Of a DNA stretch of 64,000 bases, positions 44,201-54,660 are shown one piece after another (within the stretch, counting starts at the first letter, position 1; each line of letters starts with the position of its first letter). The DNA is taken from assembly GCA_021186555.1 (NCBI GenBank), contig JAJKFL010000039.1:37056733-37120732 (forward strand), written 5' to 3'. Source of the DNA: Reticulitermes speratus. Its lineage: Eukaryota > Arthropoda > Insecta > Blattodea > Rhinotermitidae. The notes beneath the pieces were generated by a model, which made no database searches, was not told the origin of the DNA, and was given only the letters and a program-made list of their open reading frames with translations. A program made the translations under genes and the position numbers.

Positions 44201-47200
44201 ATACATTTTACCCCTTTCTTGTATTTTTTGTGTTAATTGTATTTTTGTGCTTTGTTTTCTTCAACAGCTTGCCTAGAGTTGGCTTCTTTACATTTGTCAA
44301 GCACTTAAATAATGGAGTTTTTTTTTTGTGTATGGTATTAATTCTGATTTGTACCCATAAGTGAAGTAAGCTGTAATTAATGCCGTATTTATTTCTTCTG
44401 CTATCATAAATGATCATCTGTCAAAGTAAGTGGCCTAGAGTGCGTTTTCTCTGTTCCTCAGCTGACTCTCTGGTGAGCTATGCTGGCGAAAGATTTGATT
44501 TTGTGCTGCATGCAAATAAAAAAGTTGGCAACTACTGGATGAGATTCCGAGGGCTAATGGACTGTGATGAACGTTTCACTAAAGCTCACCAGGTTGCTGT
44601 GCTTCATTATGTTGGTGCCCCTGTGAATGAAGAACCACCTGGAGATGTGAGCTACGAGGAAGCTCGCAGGAAAGGACTGGTGAGTATGGAATGCCAATGG
44701 AAAGGTGTGCAGGAGTGCTCACTTATATTTTTGGGTCTGGTTGTTGTCAATGTGTTTCATAGCATTAGTTGACTGATATCAATAACTTGATGCTATATGA
44801 GATCTGAGGTTTGTCACTGCAGTGAAATTTGAATTGTGATTTTCTGGGTTACAAGACCATGTAGTCTGATAGGTATTACCAACATTTCAAAGGAAATGGC
44901 TGGCTCCATCTTTAGGGTATATGTGACTTCTGTCCTGACATTTCTATCCTGATACTCCTATTATGTCTACCCTGGTACTCCTATCCTGATACTTCTGCCC
45001 TGATATGTCTATCCTGATACTCTTATCATGATACTTCTGCCATGATACTTGTTTCCTGATACTTCCATCCTAATACTCTCATCCTGGTACTTATATCCTG
45101 ATATGTCTAACTTGAAGATAGAGACAGCATTTTCTGGCAATTGAGGCGCACTTTGGCAGTTTTCTTAGAGGAAATTTCCTGTTTTTCCTATTATTCATTT
45201 TACCCATCTCAATTTGCAGCCTGGACATCAATACACTGTAGAAAGACCAGTGCACATTCTCCCCAGTTCATGATTCACAGTCACTCCCATTCATTGCTAC
45301 AAACTGCAATTGAGAAAACATATGAAACAAACTAAGAGACTGTTTTGTCATATGGATGTGATGGAATATTAAAATGTGTGTTTAGTTGATTGCAATATGA
45401 CATAGTGGTCTAGCTGAGTAAAATTCATGTCAGTATTTGTTTGAGATTTTGAGTATTGTCTGCCATTTATAGTGCAGATACATTCACATAATGTGTACCA
45501 CCTAACACTGGTGAATGCTCTGGTCTGGCTAGTAGTGTGTCACCAAACCACTAAAACTGGAAGAATAAAGAAAATCTTTCTTCTCCAGTCAGTAAAATCT
45601 CCCATGTTTTGCTTTAAATCAGCTGCATGCATTGTGTAATGTATGCAACACAGTGCCCCATACTTTTGTGTGTGCTGTCCAGGGAAGTGGGTAGATACAT
45701 CATTTGTCTATAGGCCCACAACTGTGCTGTTGTGCATGTGTCATGATTGCAAAAAGAGAGCAAAAATACGGTGGCTAGTACTGCTTGGTCATGTGGTCAC
45801 ATTTCTGTACGATGTGAGTTCTAGACCAGGATTCATCACTCCTACCTGGTAAAGTTTGTTGCAGAAATCAAATAGTTCTGAAATGTCACTTATCCTATCT
45901 GAATTCATTTTCCTTAATTTGAAATTATTAATTAATTTGTTTTGAAATTCCAGCAAGTGAACTCGCTGAATGTGGGGACTGACACTGTTGGATCATTGGT
46001 CATTCCTGAATTGGATGCAATAGCAGATGACGATGAAAGTCTAAAAGAAGAACCAGACTTAAGATTTTATTTATCATATGATTTCTATGAAATAGATAAT
46101 CCTCATTACCACCGTTTACCATTCTACGGCTTCCACCAAGGTCTGTTTGTGTAATAAGCACATATGAACATAGGTGTAACTTGGCTAATAACAGTGGGGT
46201 GGCAAAATCGACCATGGGTATTAGGAACTCAGATGCCTCTATTCTGTGCCCCCCCCCTTTTTTTTTGGGGGGGGGGGGGGTTCAACACCCAAATCAAAAT
46301 ATTTCTATTTTCTATTTGCCTCTCTTCAACTCAGTAGTCAATAAAACTATTCTTAGGTAGAAAAAATATTGGAGGGGCATTTGCCTCCCTTGTACCCCCC
46401 AAATTACACCTATGCATATGAATATTCTCTGCTAACATTGTATTGACCCTAAATTTCGAGTGTTATCAGACTTTAATTAATAATGCTGTGGTTTTTATAT
46501 GCAAAATAAAATCTCTCATATCAGTGTGAAAGAGGTGTGGAAGAAGCTATATCAGCATAACTTGGTTTATCTGTATTTAGGTAGTTTTGTGTTCTCCAAT
46601 TTAAATGTGATGATTCCACCACCATGACTTGGTTACTACAGCCTCTTTATGAGAATCAGTATACCACATAAGGGTGATTTTGGCATTTGACTGTGAGAGG
46701 CTTTTAAATATGCACATTATCCCTTGCACTTCATGAGGAGAATGATGATAATGCAGCAGTGCTCATGTTTGTACTGAATTTATTTACAGTTCCCAGCAAA
46801 TTACAACGTCTGCTCACACCTCAGCTGAACCACATATCATTAAGGCTGCCACCATTCCCACTTCTGTCACAGCATAGTGACCTCGGCACAAAATACCCTT
46901 TCTGTAATGAGACTACTGTAAGTGACTGTGAAAACAAGTACTGCGAGTGCACACATGTAATTGAGGTACCACTGGGGACTGTTCTGGAACTCATTATTAT
47001 TGACAAAGGTAAAATTACATTATTTTCTGACATGTTTTATTAGACAGTGTCATATGTATTGAAAATATATAGGAGACAGGAAGACAGACAATTCTGCATT
47101 GAATGCTACCAGCCATCCTTAAATTTAATCTCATCTTAATTCCTTCATGAACACAATTTTGATCTGATAGTGCAGCTCCCAAATATTTGACAGAGCTTCA

Positions 47201-49228
47201 TAATTTCTATTCTTCATTAAATACCACTAGGGTAACCAAATCCAGGAGCATTAGATGTGTGAAGCATACAGCGCATATGGGGGAAATGATAAATGGGTAC
47301 AAAATATTGGTCATAAAACCTGAAGGGAAGAGACTGTTTGAGTGAGCAAAATGTAGATGGGACTACAGTATTAAAATTTATCTTAAAGAAATGGGGTAAG
47401 AAAATGTGAATTAGATTAATCTGGCTCAAGATAAAGCCCACTGGCAAGCTCTTATGAACATAGTAATGTATCTGAAGTTTCCATAAAAAGGTTGTAATGT
47501 CTTGACTAGCTGACCAACTATTAGCTTCTCATCAAGGACTCTGCCTCGTGAGTTAGTTAATTTTGTGACGTACATCACTGAACTGTCTCATCTGTTTCTT
47601 AACCCTTTCACTGTGAGGGATGCAGCAGTCACACTGCATGAAAAATCTTTCATTTACCTCCACAGCAAAAGAAAAATCATAAGGTCTGTGTTTACAGTCT
47701 CTTTGATTTGATCTCATTAATACTGTCCAGTGAAGAATAAAAATTAATGAAGATCCTCATAATGCAGTTTTTCAACCTCCTGTCTCTTCCCCCCCTGTTC
47801 AGTCCAAAATATTCCCCTCAACACCCTGCTTTGAACTCCCTGAATCTAGTTTATTCTCCTTAGGCTGATGTATCAAGTTTCACATTACACTGATATACAT
47901 CATACATGAAGTACTGCATGAATGTGAAAGGACATTAATTAGTGTTTTACAAATTGTTTTGCTACAGGCAAGGCATTTGATGCAAACCATCCATTCCACC
48001 TGCATGGCAATGCATTCCGTGTGATAGCCATGCAACGTCTCAACAGCACCACAACAGTAGAAGCAGTTGAAGCCAGAGATAAAAGAGGTCTGATCCATCG
48101 GAAACTTAAAAAGGCACCAATCAAAGACACTATCACTGTTCCAGATGGAGGTTTTACAATAGTGCGTGTCCATGCCAGTAATCCAGGTTTGTATTATTGC
48201 TTTGTTACTGCCTCATTAAACTATCAAGTAATGTTAAGAAACCTTGATATAATAAAGATGTCAAAAGTTGCTATGAATTACTTACTGTAGCAGTGGGCCT
48301 AAATTTAGTATTAAAAGTTAGTCTGCTATGACTGTAGACCAGAGATATATGGACAAGAACATACAGCATTTAAACATAAAATTACAGCATTGTTTGGTTC
48401 ATGGTGCAAACTGTAGAATGTTAGGACATTGTTGCAAGTATGCCACAGTAAAATTATAAATGATTGTGTTAGAAACAACAGCGTCAGTGATGATGAGAAT
48501 GATGGTTACATTGGCAATAATAATAATCGAGGCTCTTTTTTTCATAGTGATGTTTTCCACTAGTACAGATTCTGCCTTCATTAAATTTGTCATATATAAC
48601 CTATAATTTGTTTGTAGTTTCTGCTTCCAAGTTTCAAATATGAGTTTATTGTTATGTTTAAACTAATTACTAACATATACTCAGTTCCTGATAATAATGT
48701 GATATTTAAAAATTATTTGATCTTTTAATTTGCATAATTTATTTTATTTAGTCATTCCTTTATTCAAAGCTCTGTGGCACACTTGACAAATGCTTGTGGC
48801 CCACCAGTGAGAATCACTGCTGCAGACGGTCACTTTGCTCACTGAGTTATCTTCCAATATGTGTAAATATGTGTTACTGATGTTTACATTTTGCTACAAA
48901 TTAAAATAATGTCTCCCTTTTAGGTTACTGGTTATTTCACTGCCATATTGAATTCCATGTGGAACTTGGCATGGCTGTTGTTTTCAAGGTGGGTCAACAT
49001 GAAGAATTTCCATCTTCTCCACCTGGCTTTCCTCGCTGCAACAATTACATGCCATCTGAACAAGACCTTGAACAAGCAAACAATGATGTGGACAATGCTG
49101 TTGACAACCACATCAGCTCTACTCCATACTGGTGGCCTGTCAAATTAACATCTGGCAGTGGATCAATCAAGATACCTGTTTCGCCTAACCTTATCCTGTT
49201 GTTATTGCTCTGTGCAGCTGCTCGGTGA
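36793..49228 (+). CDS. MCO1: Multicopper oxidase, insect MCO1 type (laccase-like), 1077 aa, ten exons
   Basis: Joined exons: 36793-36874, 38382-39757, 41072-41282, 42481-42773, 43543-43666, 44462-44679, 45954-46140, 46790-47008, 47968-48186, 48924-49228. All introns are GT-AG and all phases match. A signal-peptide-like start ([14 protein letters not shown]) leads a Ser/Thr-rich segment (about 28-415), then an insect-laccase Cys-rich region (C419-C463) and three cupredoxin domains. Copper ligands are intact: HWH 509-511, HSH 553-555, HPFHLH 911-916, HCH 982-984, H988, axial M993. [14 protein letters not shown] favours MCO1 over the cuticle-tanning MCO2. MCO1 proteins are known for iron homeostasis and ascorbate oxidation; the substrate here is inferred. 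The last ~25 residues (TSGSGS, spacer, [12 protein letters not shown]) resemble a GPI-anchor signal, implying a cell-surface enzyme. No upstream 5' UTR exon was found. The nearest AATAAA seen downstream is about 50207. Confidence 0.93.
37180..37530 (-). pseudogene. LINE 3' fragment in MCO1 intron
   Basis: CAGCTAGTCAAGAAATTCTA and AACCTGAAGGTTCAAT are the reverse of the LINE 3' end at 19440-19510. Farther in, ATAGTTCCTCATTATGCAAT matches the ORF region. Heavily decayed. Confidence 0.55.
37641..38224. mobile_element. TIR element flanked by TG repeats, in MCO1 intron
   Basis: The left end AGGGTGTTTCATGAGTTTTG, followed by GAGATGATTTCCTA, is mirrored about 550 bp later by TAGGAAATCATCTCCTACAG and ACTCATGAAACACACT. 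TIRs of about 70 bp suggest a Tc1/mariner-type MITE. No transposase is recognised. Confidence 0.65.
38229..38276. repeat. TG microsatellite
   Basis: GT dinucleotide run of about 45 bp, about 110 bp upstream of the MCO1 exon at 38382. A shorter one is at 37609-37632. Confidence 0.9.
38382..39757 (+). other. MCO1: MCO1 exon: Ser/Thr-rich segment and Cys-rich region
   Basis: A single 1376-bp exon, acceptor TTCTTTGCAG, donor GTGAGT. About 390 residues are low-complexity Ser/Thr-rich with many N-glycosylation sequons. Then come [20 protein letters not shown] and ...[10 protein letters not shown], where the conserved enzyme begins. The N-terminal part is probably a heavily glycosylated stalk. Confidence 0.9.
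40676..40904. mobile_element. Tigger/pogo-like MITE with TA duplication
   Basis: The ends CAGTAGATCCCCGTATCCGC and GCGGATACGGGGGGACTACTG are inverted, and TA flanks both sides (40674-40675, 40905-40906). It sits inside the second copy of a ~50-bp local duplication (GTCTCTGTTGATGTATTTC). Confidence 0.8.
41072..41282 (+). other. MCO1: MCO1 exon: first two copper-binding motifs
   Basis: Starts [20 protein letters not shown] and includes [15 protein letters not shown] and THFWHSHSG. Splits the Gly codon after HSHS (phase 1). Confidence 0.95.
41310..41575 (-). mobile_element. SINE-A-like copy, minus, in MCO1 intron
   Basis: Minus strand: AGCTTAATCGGTATAACGAC, B box GGGTTTGAATCCTAAC, and the body GGCCCACCCAGCCTCCTATT. 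It begins only about 30 bp after the donor of the exon ending at 41282. Confidence 0.65.
42020..42235. repeat. Trinucleotide microsatellite (ACT/CAC)n
   Basis: About 200 bp of ACT, CAC and ATT triplets in a MCO1 intron. The Val-rich reverse frame is an artefact. Confidence 0.95.
42481..42773 (+). other. MCO1: MCO1 exon: end of cupredoxin domain 1, start of domain 2
   Basis: [20 protein letters not shown] through TFTVQQ. Acceptor TTACCAG, donor GTACTT. Confidence 0.95.
43060..43185 (+). mobile_element. SINE-A, 5'-truncated, in MCO1 intron
   Basis: CCCGGGGGTAAAGCAGCCGG, TTGACCACTCACCTCCAGCT and GTTAAGAATAAGTGG match the SINE-A body. The following 43186-43435 has possible MITE ends (GGCATAGCTAG / CTAGCAATGCC). 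Confidence 0.65.
43543..43666 (+). other. MCO1: MCO1 exon: cupredoxin domain 2
   Basis: [20 protein letters not shown] through IQPVQ. Donor GTAAGG, phase 1. Confidence 0.93.
44462..44679 (+). other. MCO1: MCO1 exon: cupredoxin domain 2, continued
   Basis: [20 protein letters not shown] through EARRKGL. Acceptor TTCCTCAG, donor GTGAGT. Confidence 0.95.
44936..45108. repeat. Imperfect minisatellite, ~15-16-bp unit
   Basis: Variants of TATCCTGATACTTCT recur about ten times with many changes, in an MCO1 intron. Confidence 0.75.
45954..46140 (+). other. MCO1: MCO1 exon: domain 2-3 linker
   Basis: [20 protein letters not shown] through [10 protein letters not shown]. Donor GTCTGT is weaker than the others. 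The next exon joins in phase. Confidence 0.9.
46169..46414. mobile_element. hAT-like MITE with exact 8-bp duplication
   Basis: The ends CATAGGTGTAACTTGG and CCAAATTACACCTATG are inverted with one mismatch. CATATGAA flanks both sides (46161-46168 and 46415-46422). The interior has long C and G runs. It lies 28 bp after a MCO1 donor and is related to the element at 6867. Confidence 0.85.
46790..47008 (+). other. MCO1: MCO1 exon: start of cupredoxin domain 3
   Basis: [20 protein letters not shown] through ELIIIDK. Contains the conserved Cys cluster [10 protein letters not shown]. Confidence 0.93.
47215..47570 (+). pseudogene. LINE 3' fragment in MCO1 intron
   Basis: Matches the 19.2-kb LINE end in order: AAACCTGAAGGGAAGAGACT, TAGATGGGACTACAGTATTA, ATCTGGCTCAAGATAA, and the end TGACTAGCTGACCAACTATTAGC. 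Stops throughout. Confidence 0.65.
47968..48186 (+). other. MCO1: MCO1 exon: third copper-binding motif
   Basis: [20 protein letters not shown] through [14 protein letters not shown] supplies type 1 and type 2/3 ligands. Confidence 0.95.
48924..49228 (+). other. MCO1: MCO1 last coding exon: HCH motif and C-terminal anchor-like tail
   Basis: [20 protein letters not shown], then a low-complexity acidic linker, TSGSGS and a short hydrophobic end. Stop TGA at 49226-49228. Confidence 0.95.
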
Positions 49229-49489
49229 CCACATCTGCTCCACAGACAGCGTAAGGTGTGCTGCAATTTCTCTCCGTAAAAATTGCAAGCAAACAGAAAT
49301 GCCAGATGACTGGGCTTCCTTTCATGTATTCTTGTCCAGGTTTACAGAGACACAAGAGTTCATTGTCTGGAAATGTATTAGTGAGCTCTATGTCAGCCTG
49401 TCTGCCTGTCCATATTCTGACTGAACTAAAAGTGGCAGTAGTACATGGAGCATTGCTCTTCTGGGGAAGGTTGTAGTTACTTCATGAAC

Positions 49490-49830
49490 AAACATCCTGC
49501 CTTGCATGAAACCTGACAGCTCATTACAGTGGTCACAAGTATCTGCCACTAGATCCTATCTCAATCACATGAATCCAGTTGTCCTCACAATGTATTCCTT
49601 TAAGATCAGTTTTAATGTTATCTGCCTATCTATGTCTAGGTCCCCCAAGTAATCTCTTCTGTGCAAGTTTTCTAACTGAACTTTTGTGTGCATTGTTCAT
49701 CTCCTCAATACATCATAAGGTCATCACCATAATGATATTTTGTGAGAGAACAAATTAAGAAGTTCTTTGTTATGCAGCTTTCTCCATTCTCCTGTCACAT
49801 CCTCTGTCTTACTTTCAAATGTTCTGCTCA
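49490..49830 (-). pseudogene. LINE 3' fragment downstream of MCO1
   Basis: Reverse of the LINE 3' family: CCTTTAAGATCAGTTTTAAT, TCCCCCAAGTAATCTCTTCT and AGTTCTTTGTTATGCAG. It may lie in the MCO1 3' UTR if the UTR is long. Confidence 0.55.
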
Positions 49831-51717
49831 TTACCCCGTCCTTGAAGAACCTCTGTGTTCTCTAATTAAGCTCAGAGGCCAAGTTGGAGAAACTGTGACT
49901 ATTCCACAAGAGATAAACTCATTAAGGATTTTGTTTTGTCATGATCTTGTAACAGACAGCACCAGCAGATATGTCAAGCTGCTGTTTTATGGTGTGTGCC
50001 TCTCTGGTTGAGAGTTATCAAGTATGTACTACTTGTAATCAATCTTGTCCGCACATTTCAGGTCCCTTGCTTTTAAAATGTTACAGGATTTGCAGATTTT
50101 AATGAGTGTCTGTATGTTCATGGACACTGGCAAGGCAGAGGGGGCAAACAGGCATTTGCCTCACCCCTGAATTTTGGGCAGGGGGGGAATATAAAATGGG
50201 AATTTGAATAAAGGAGGAAATATAATAATGAGAAAAAATACAGCTCTTTTTAAAAAATTGTATTCCACCATAAATACGAATTTTTAATGACTAACTCAAG
50301 AAGATCAGAGTTCATTTTCTCGACTTCTTCCTTGTGTACATATTACAGAAATGTTTTCAACACCCATGGTAAATGTCAACCATATTTTGATGTGTTGAAG
50401 GGTGCAAAAGGAAACTACGGTTGTCCGAGTTATCACAGACAGTGATAGGTATATACAAAGCATGCCCTATACCGACACATAAAATGTGTCTGCAAGTGAA
50501 AGTGGTTCAGTGAGGTGCAATGAGTTGGCATTAATGTCAGTTGAAAATTTCCAAAATTCATACCAATATCTTACCATGCATAAGCCATTGCTGAGTAGAT
50601 TTTTATACATGTTTAGTACCTTTTCTGTGTACTCGGTTATTGGAAAGTTCCGAAGTTTTTCTCATGTAAGTAAAACAAATAAATGAAACCTGTTTGATTT
50701 TGTTTGCTCCCCTTCCTCCCAAGAACAACTTTCAAATGCTACTGTTAGTGTAATAAGGTATAGCACAAAGACAGTTCTTAAAGAACACTGTTCTGGTGTG
50801 GCCAAGTGTGTTAGTTCGAGACTTTTGTCACTTTGTCCGGACAAGTCACATAAGGATTGCTTTGAATTCGAAAGTTGTATTTCGAATACTGAATATGTTT
50901 TTATGCTGAATGTAAAAGCGTTGTTAGGTTTGAGCTACAAAAATCTGAAGGTAAGTAATTAAAATCGGTGATCGCTCTGCGTAAAGAAACTTCAGCTATC
51001 AAATTATTAAAAGTTTTTCGACTAGAAAGAAAGTGATGCTTTTACATTTCGTGGTACAGAACTGAACATTTTTCAAAGAAGAACTTTGTTTCCAGGATTT
51101 CGTGCGGGGCGCTAATGTCGCGGATTGATTTGGGAGTGGGTGGAAAAGGTGAAGAATCCGTGGTATAAAGAATCGATTTGATTGGCTGGTATTTTCCCGC
51201 CGGAGATACTGTACTGGGCAAGGTCGCCATTTTGACGTTGGTAATGAAAGTAAGCGTTTGGGGTTTGCGAAGTAATATGTGTCGTTTCAAGTTTGAAAAA
51301 GTTTACATCGCAGTAGTAATGACTTAAGAGTGTGTATTAGTACTATACATGTCAGGTAGAAGTGATACTTGTGACGTGTATTTTGTAGGGGGCGAAAGTG
51401 CAAATGCCAGATTCTCGTCCCACCTCATGTTTTCAGATCACGTGCATTTTGCACGGATCAGATTCTTACATTGCTAGTTTGGTTTTACGGACAGATAGTT
51501 CGTGTTCCACAGGTGCTGGTAAGCAGGGTGTAGAACACGAGTGCAGTACTGCTAAGGCAACCAAAATGTGGCATTTGCAGAAATTTTGTATTACTGTGGG
51601 GCATTGTGTTGTGCTTTATGTAGGTGGTAAGACGATCAAACACGGCTGTTTCTTGAACATACTACTTTGTTGTCATACAGAGGACAACCTCATGATGCCG
51701 TATGCTTCTATTTTGAA
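49831..51717. other. Unassigned sequence
   Basis: AATAAA at 50207-50212 and 50676-50681 could serve MCO1. A hAT-like scrap (GGGGGCAAACAGGCATTTGC) is at about 50140. The 107-codon plus frame at 51398-51721 has no recognised family. Confidence 0.35.
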
Positions 51718-52545
51718 ATAATAATTAAATCTCAATTTTACAATTATGTCAAAGGAGTGCCATCATCAGTTGGTCAGATATATTAAGATTATTAAAATAT
51801 TTATAATTTAAGACAACATGCTAGTTACTATTCATGATGGCATAGTTACAGAACTGCTGAGAGTTTCTAAGCACGGGAGCTTTTTTGTCATCTTGCTTGG
51901 GGGCTGTTCGAGTGCACAGAATTCTGGTGTTTGTAGAAGGATGAGGTGGTAGAAAGCCAAATTTCATCAACGAACAAATGTGTTTTGTGAGCAAGTTTGA
52001 CTGGGCCAATGATTTTTGTCAGCTTTATATCAGTAGAGTGAATGTTAATGATTGGAGATGATGATTTTTTAGTGGATTACAGGAAATCATGAGGCCTGGA
52101 TGTTTTTCTGTCATTAGATTAAGGTGGCTAACCATGAACGAGACAGAAATTAAGTGAGCCTCATGACTTCCTGTTATCCACCAAAAAGAATGTCACCTTC
52201 AATTAGTACATTCATTCTGTCGGTATAAAGCCAATCAAAATCACAGGCCAAGTCACACATCACTTACAGAACACAGTTTTTCCTGGAAGAAGTATGGCTT
52301 TCTACTACCTAATATTATTCTATAAACATCAGAATTTTGTCTACTGAAATGGCCCCCAAGCAAGATGATGAAAAGCTCCCACGTTTAGAAACTTTGAGCA
52401 GCTGCATAATTATAATTAAGCAATCTTGAAAAACAGGCATCATCTTAGATTATAATAATTTAATACTTCCAGTAATATATCTGATCGATTTATGGTGACA
52501 GTCCTTTGATATAATTGTAAAATTGAGATCTAAATTATTATTTTA
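51718..52545. mobile_element. Foldback element, about 390-bp inverted arms
   Basis: Left-arm AATAATTAAATCTCAATTTT...CCCAAGCAAGATGAC (reverse) and the right arm ending AAAATTGAGATCTAAATTATTA are inverted copies at roughly 80% identity. Arm pairing continues (AGTGGATTACAGGAAATCAT with ATGACTTCCTGTTATCCACC) to a loop of about 55 bp. No transposase is seen. Confidence 0.7.
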
Positions 52546-52605
52546 ACCACAGTGTATGTGGCATTGCATGGTTTTCCTCTATATAATTGTTCCTGCAGCC
52601 TGAAG

Positions 52606-52645
52606 ATGGCTTAATGAGATTCAAGCCACAACCTGTGGCTGCCAT
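52606..52645 (+). ncRNA. Hammerhead relic of a different subfamily
   Basis: GCAGC with GCTGC form a 5-bp helix I around CTGAAGA, T, helix II GGCTT/AAGCC and CTGTG. The GAAAC element reads ACAAC, so it should be inactive. Confidence 0.5.
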
Positions 52646-52696
52646 ACTTGTGACAACAGAATAATTTGTTCAAAAAACAATTGTGTTTGATTGTCC

Positions 52697-53012
52697 TTAC
52701 CACCTCACAGCAGAAGTTTTATTGTTCATGGATCCAGTGGTGTGAAGATGAGTGTCATCTCTCATAAGCAGAATGTGACCTTCATCCTCATCCACACAAG
52801 TCAGAAATTCATGACACATTTCTGTGGCTAATAAATCACTTTCCCCTAACTCCTGCACCACTTGGAGGTTGTAGGGGACAAAGTTCAAGTCCTTTTGTTT
52901 TTCATAAATGTCCATTTTAGATATATTGAAGCGGCATGATGCTGCACAGATTGTTATGGGCTCTGTTCCATAGCAGCCCTGACAGTCACAACGTTTTCTG
53001 GCATATTGGTCT
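52697..53012 (-). pseudogene. Tc/mariner-type transposase fragment
   Basis: Minus strand reads ENVVTVRAAMEQSP, then KDLNFVPYNLQVVQELGESD, then DEGHILLMRDDTHLHTTGSM and NNKTSAVRW. This is the order of helix-turn-helix, linker and first catalytic Asp (normally SDEAHFHL) in Tc3/mariner-like transposases. The catalytic SDE reads RDD, and frame breaks are present. Confidence 0.7.
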
Positions 53013-53254
53013 TTCTTTCTCTGGAGGCTTTTTTTTTAAGAGCTAGACATGTTTCCTCAAAGTTTAGTGGCTTAAGTTGATGGCACAGAATTATTGCAGT
53101 TTACCATTAACCATTGAGTGGCAGCTTAATTGTCATAGTTTTTTTAAGATGCTTTACTAATGACTGTGTGTCGTGCAGCACTGCACTGCTCCAAAGTTAG
53201 CAAATGCTACGGCACAGGCATCACAGAGGAGGTGCATGTCCCCTGCCTCAGTGA

Positions 53255-53300
53255 TTCTGGGGGAAAGAAAGAAAGAAAGAAAGAAAGAAAAAAAAAAAAC
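53255..53300. repeat. GAAA microsatellite
   Basis: GAAAGAAAGAAA run followed by A-run. Confidence 0.9.
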
Positions 53301-53390
53301 TGGTTCTTTCAATCATCCTTTTCAGTGCTGCACCTCATATTAGTATATTCAGTTTGTAAAGCTTTATGTAATTGTTACTCTTGTTGGCAG

Positions 53391-53498
53391 TCCTGGGGTA
53401 GCATCAGCGAAGGAAAAGCTGTTCTCCATAATGAAGGACATGGAGTTTTGGAGTGAGCAAATACTGTGCAGCATCTACAGGGAGCTCCAGCAGTAAAG
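53391..53498 (+). other. Exon-like repeated segment, copy 1
   Basis: Preceded by AGTTTGTAAAGCTTTATGTA and TTGTTGGCAG, followed by GTATGT. Has no long open frame. See copies at 54402 and 55772. Confidence 0.4.
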
Positions 53499-54401
53499 GT
53501 ATGTGTCACATCATTTGATTATATTTGAACAGTTCTTGATAATATAGAACAGCTCAGAACAAGTCACCTGTCTGATGAGGTTGGATGGCAGTTGAGTGGG
53601 GTGGTGAATGCGTGTCGCACTTTGTGAAATGCACATTTAAAATACCCTGAAGAATGACCTGCGTGAGGTGCGAGCATAATTTTGTTGGTGTATGTTTGAA
53701 ACGAATTGAATAAAGAGAAATTGTCTGAGATTTTGACTCCAAGGTATTAAAAGTGTGAAAAATTTGTTGCATTGTGAACTTTTCGTATTTGGACAGGAAA
53801 TCCTTGTAGGTGTGAAATGTATTAAAAGGACAGTGCATATGTAGATTTAATGGGGAAATTTTGGTACTAAATTATTTTAACATCGTAGGTTAGAGAACTT
53901 CTTGAGTGGGGGGTAATCTTAAGTGGGCTTTACCAAATGGGCCAAGGCAGGGCAACTGAATTATGTACAGAGGCACCTAGAATTTTAAAGTAGTTCTTAG
54001 ATATTTGGAAAATTTCTGCACCCCTGGATTACATGATGTGCACTTAAATGAGGGTTCTTATGCTTACTGCTGTTCGCTGACAGGTCTGACTTATTACCCA
54101 TTTGAATGTGGTGCTATACCCAGAATTCTGTATGGAGATCCACGACACACTTCCCCAAAGTACAATGTCCATGATGATGAGTACTTGGACTGCAGACTGA
54201 GACCAACCAATATTTCTCGACTTCTTATGTTGTACAGAAACTACTAGGAGTCTGTGTGATGTGCTAAATTCAGTGTCATTTGGTCATTTTGAATTAACAC
54301 GGGGGGTTAGGGCACTTGCCAAAACAGGCGTAACCGGTTGTGGTGTGTACACGTATTTACAGTTTGTAAAGTCATATATAATTGCTACTCCTTGTTGGCA
54401 G

Positions 54402-54530
54402 TCCTGCAGTGGCATCAGTGAAGGGATTGTAGTTCGGTTTGATTGAAGGATGTTAAGTTTCTGAATGGACAAGTAGCATGCAGTATGTTCCTGTCTGCCC
54501 ATGTCAGCCATGAGGAGCTCCAGTGTTCAG
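54402..54530 (+). other. Exon-like repeated segment, copy 2
   Basis: Preceded by AGTTTGTAAAGTCATATATA and TTGTTGGCAG, followed by GTGTGT. Similar to copy 1 over its first ~30 bp and its end (AGGAGCTCCAG). Confidence 0.4.
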
Positions 54531-54660
54531 GTGTGTGTGATGTTGGACAGTTATTTCCAATTGCAGTAAGATTCCATTAATTAGATACCATGTAGGGGCA
54601 CAAGGAAGACATCAGTATATGCAGTGCCTCAGACAGAGGTCACATCCATTCTTACAAATA

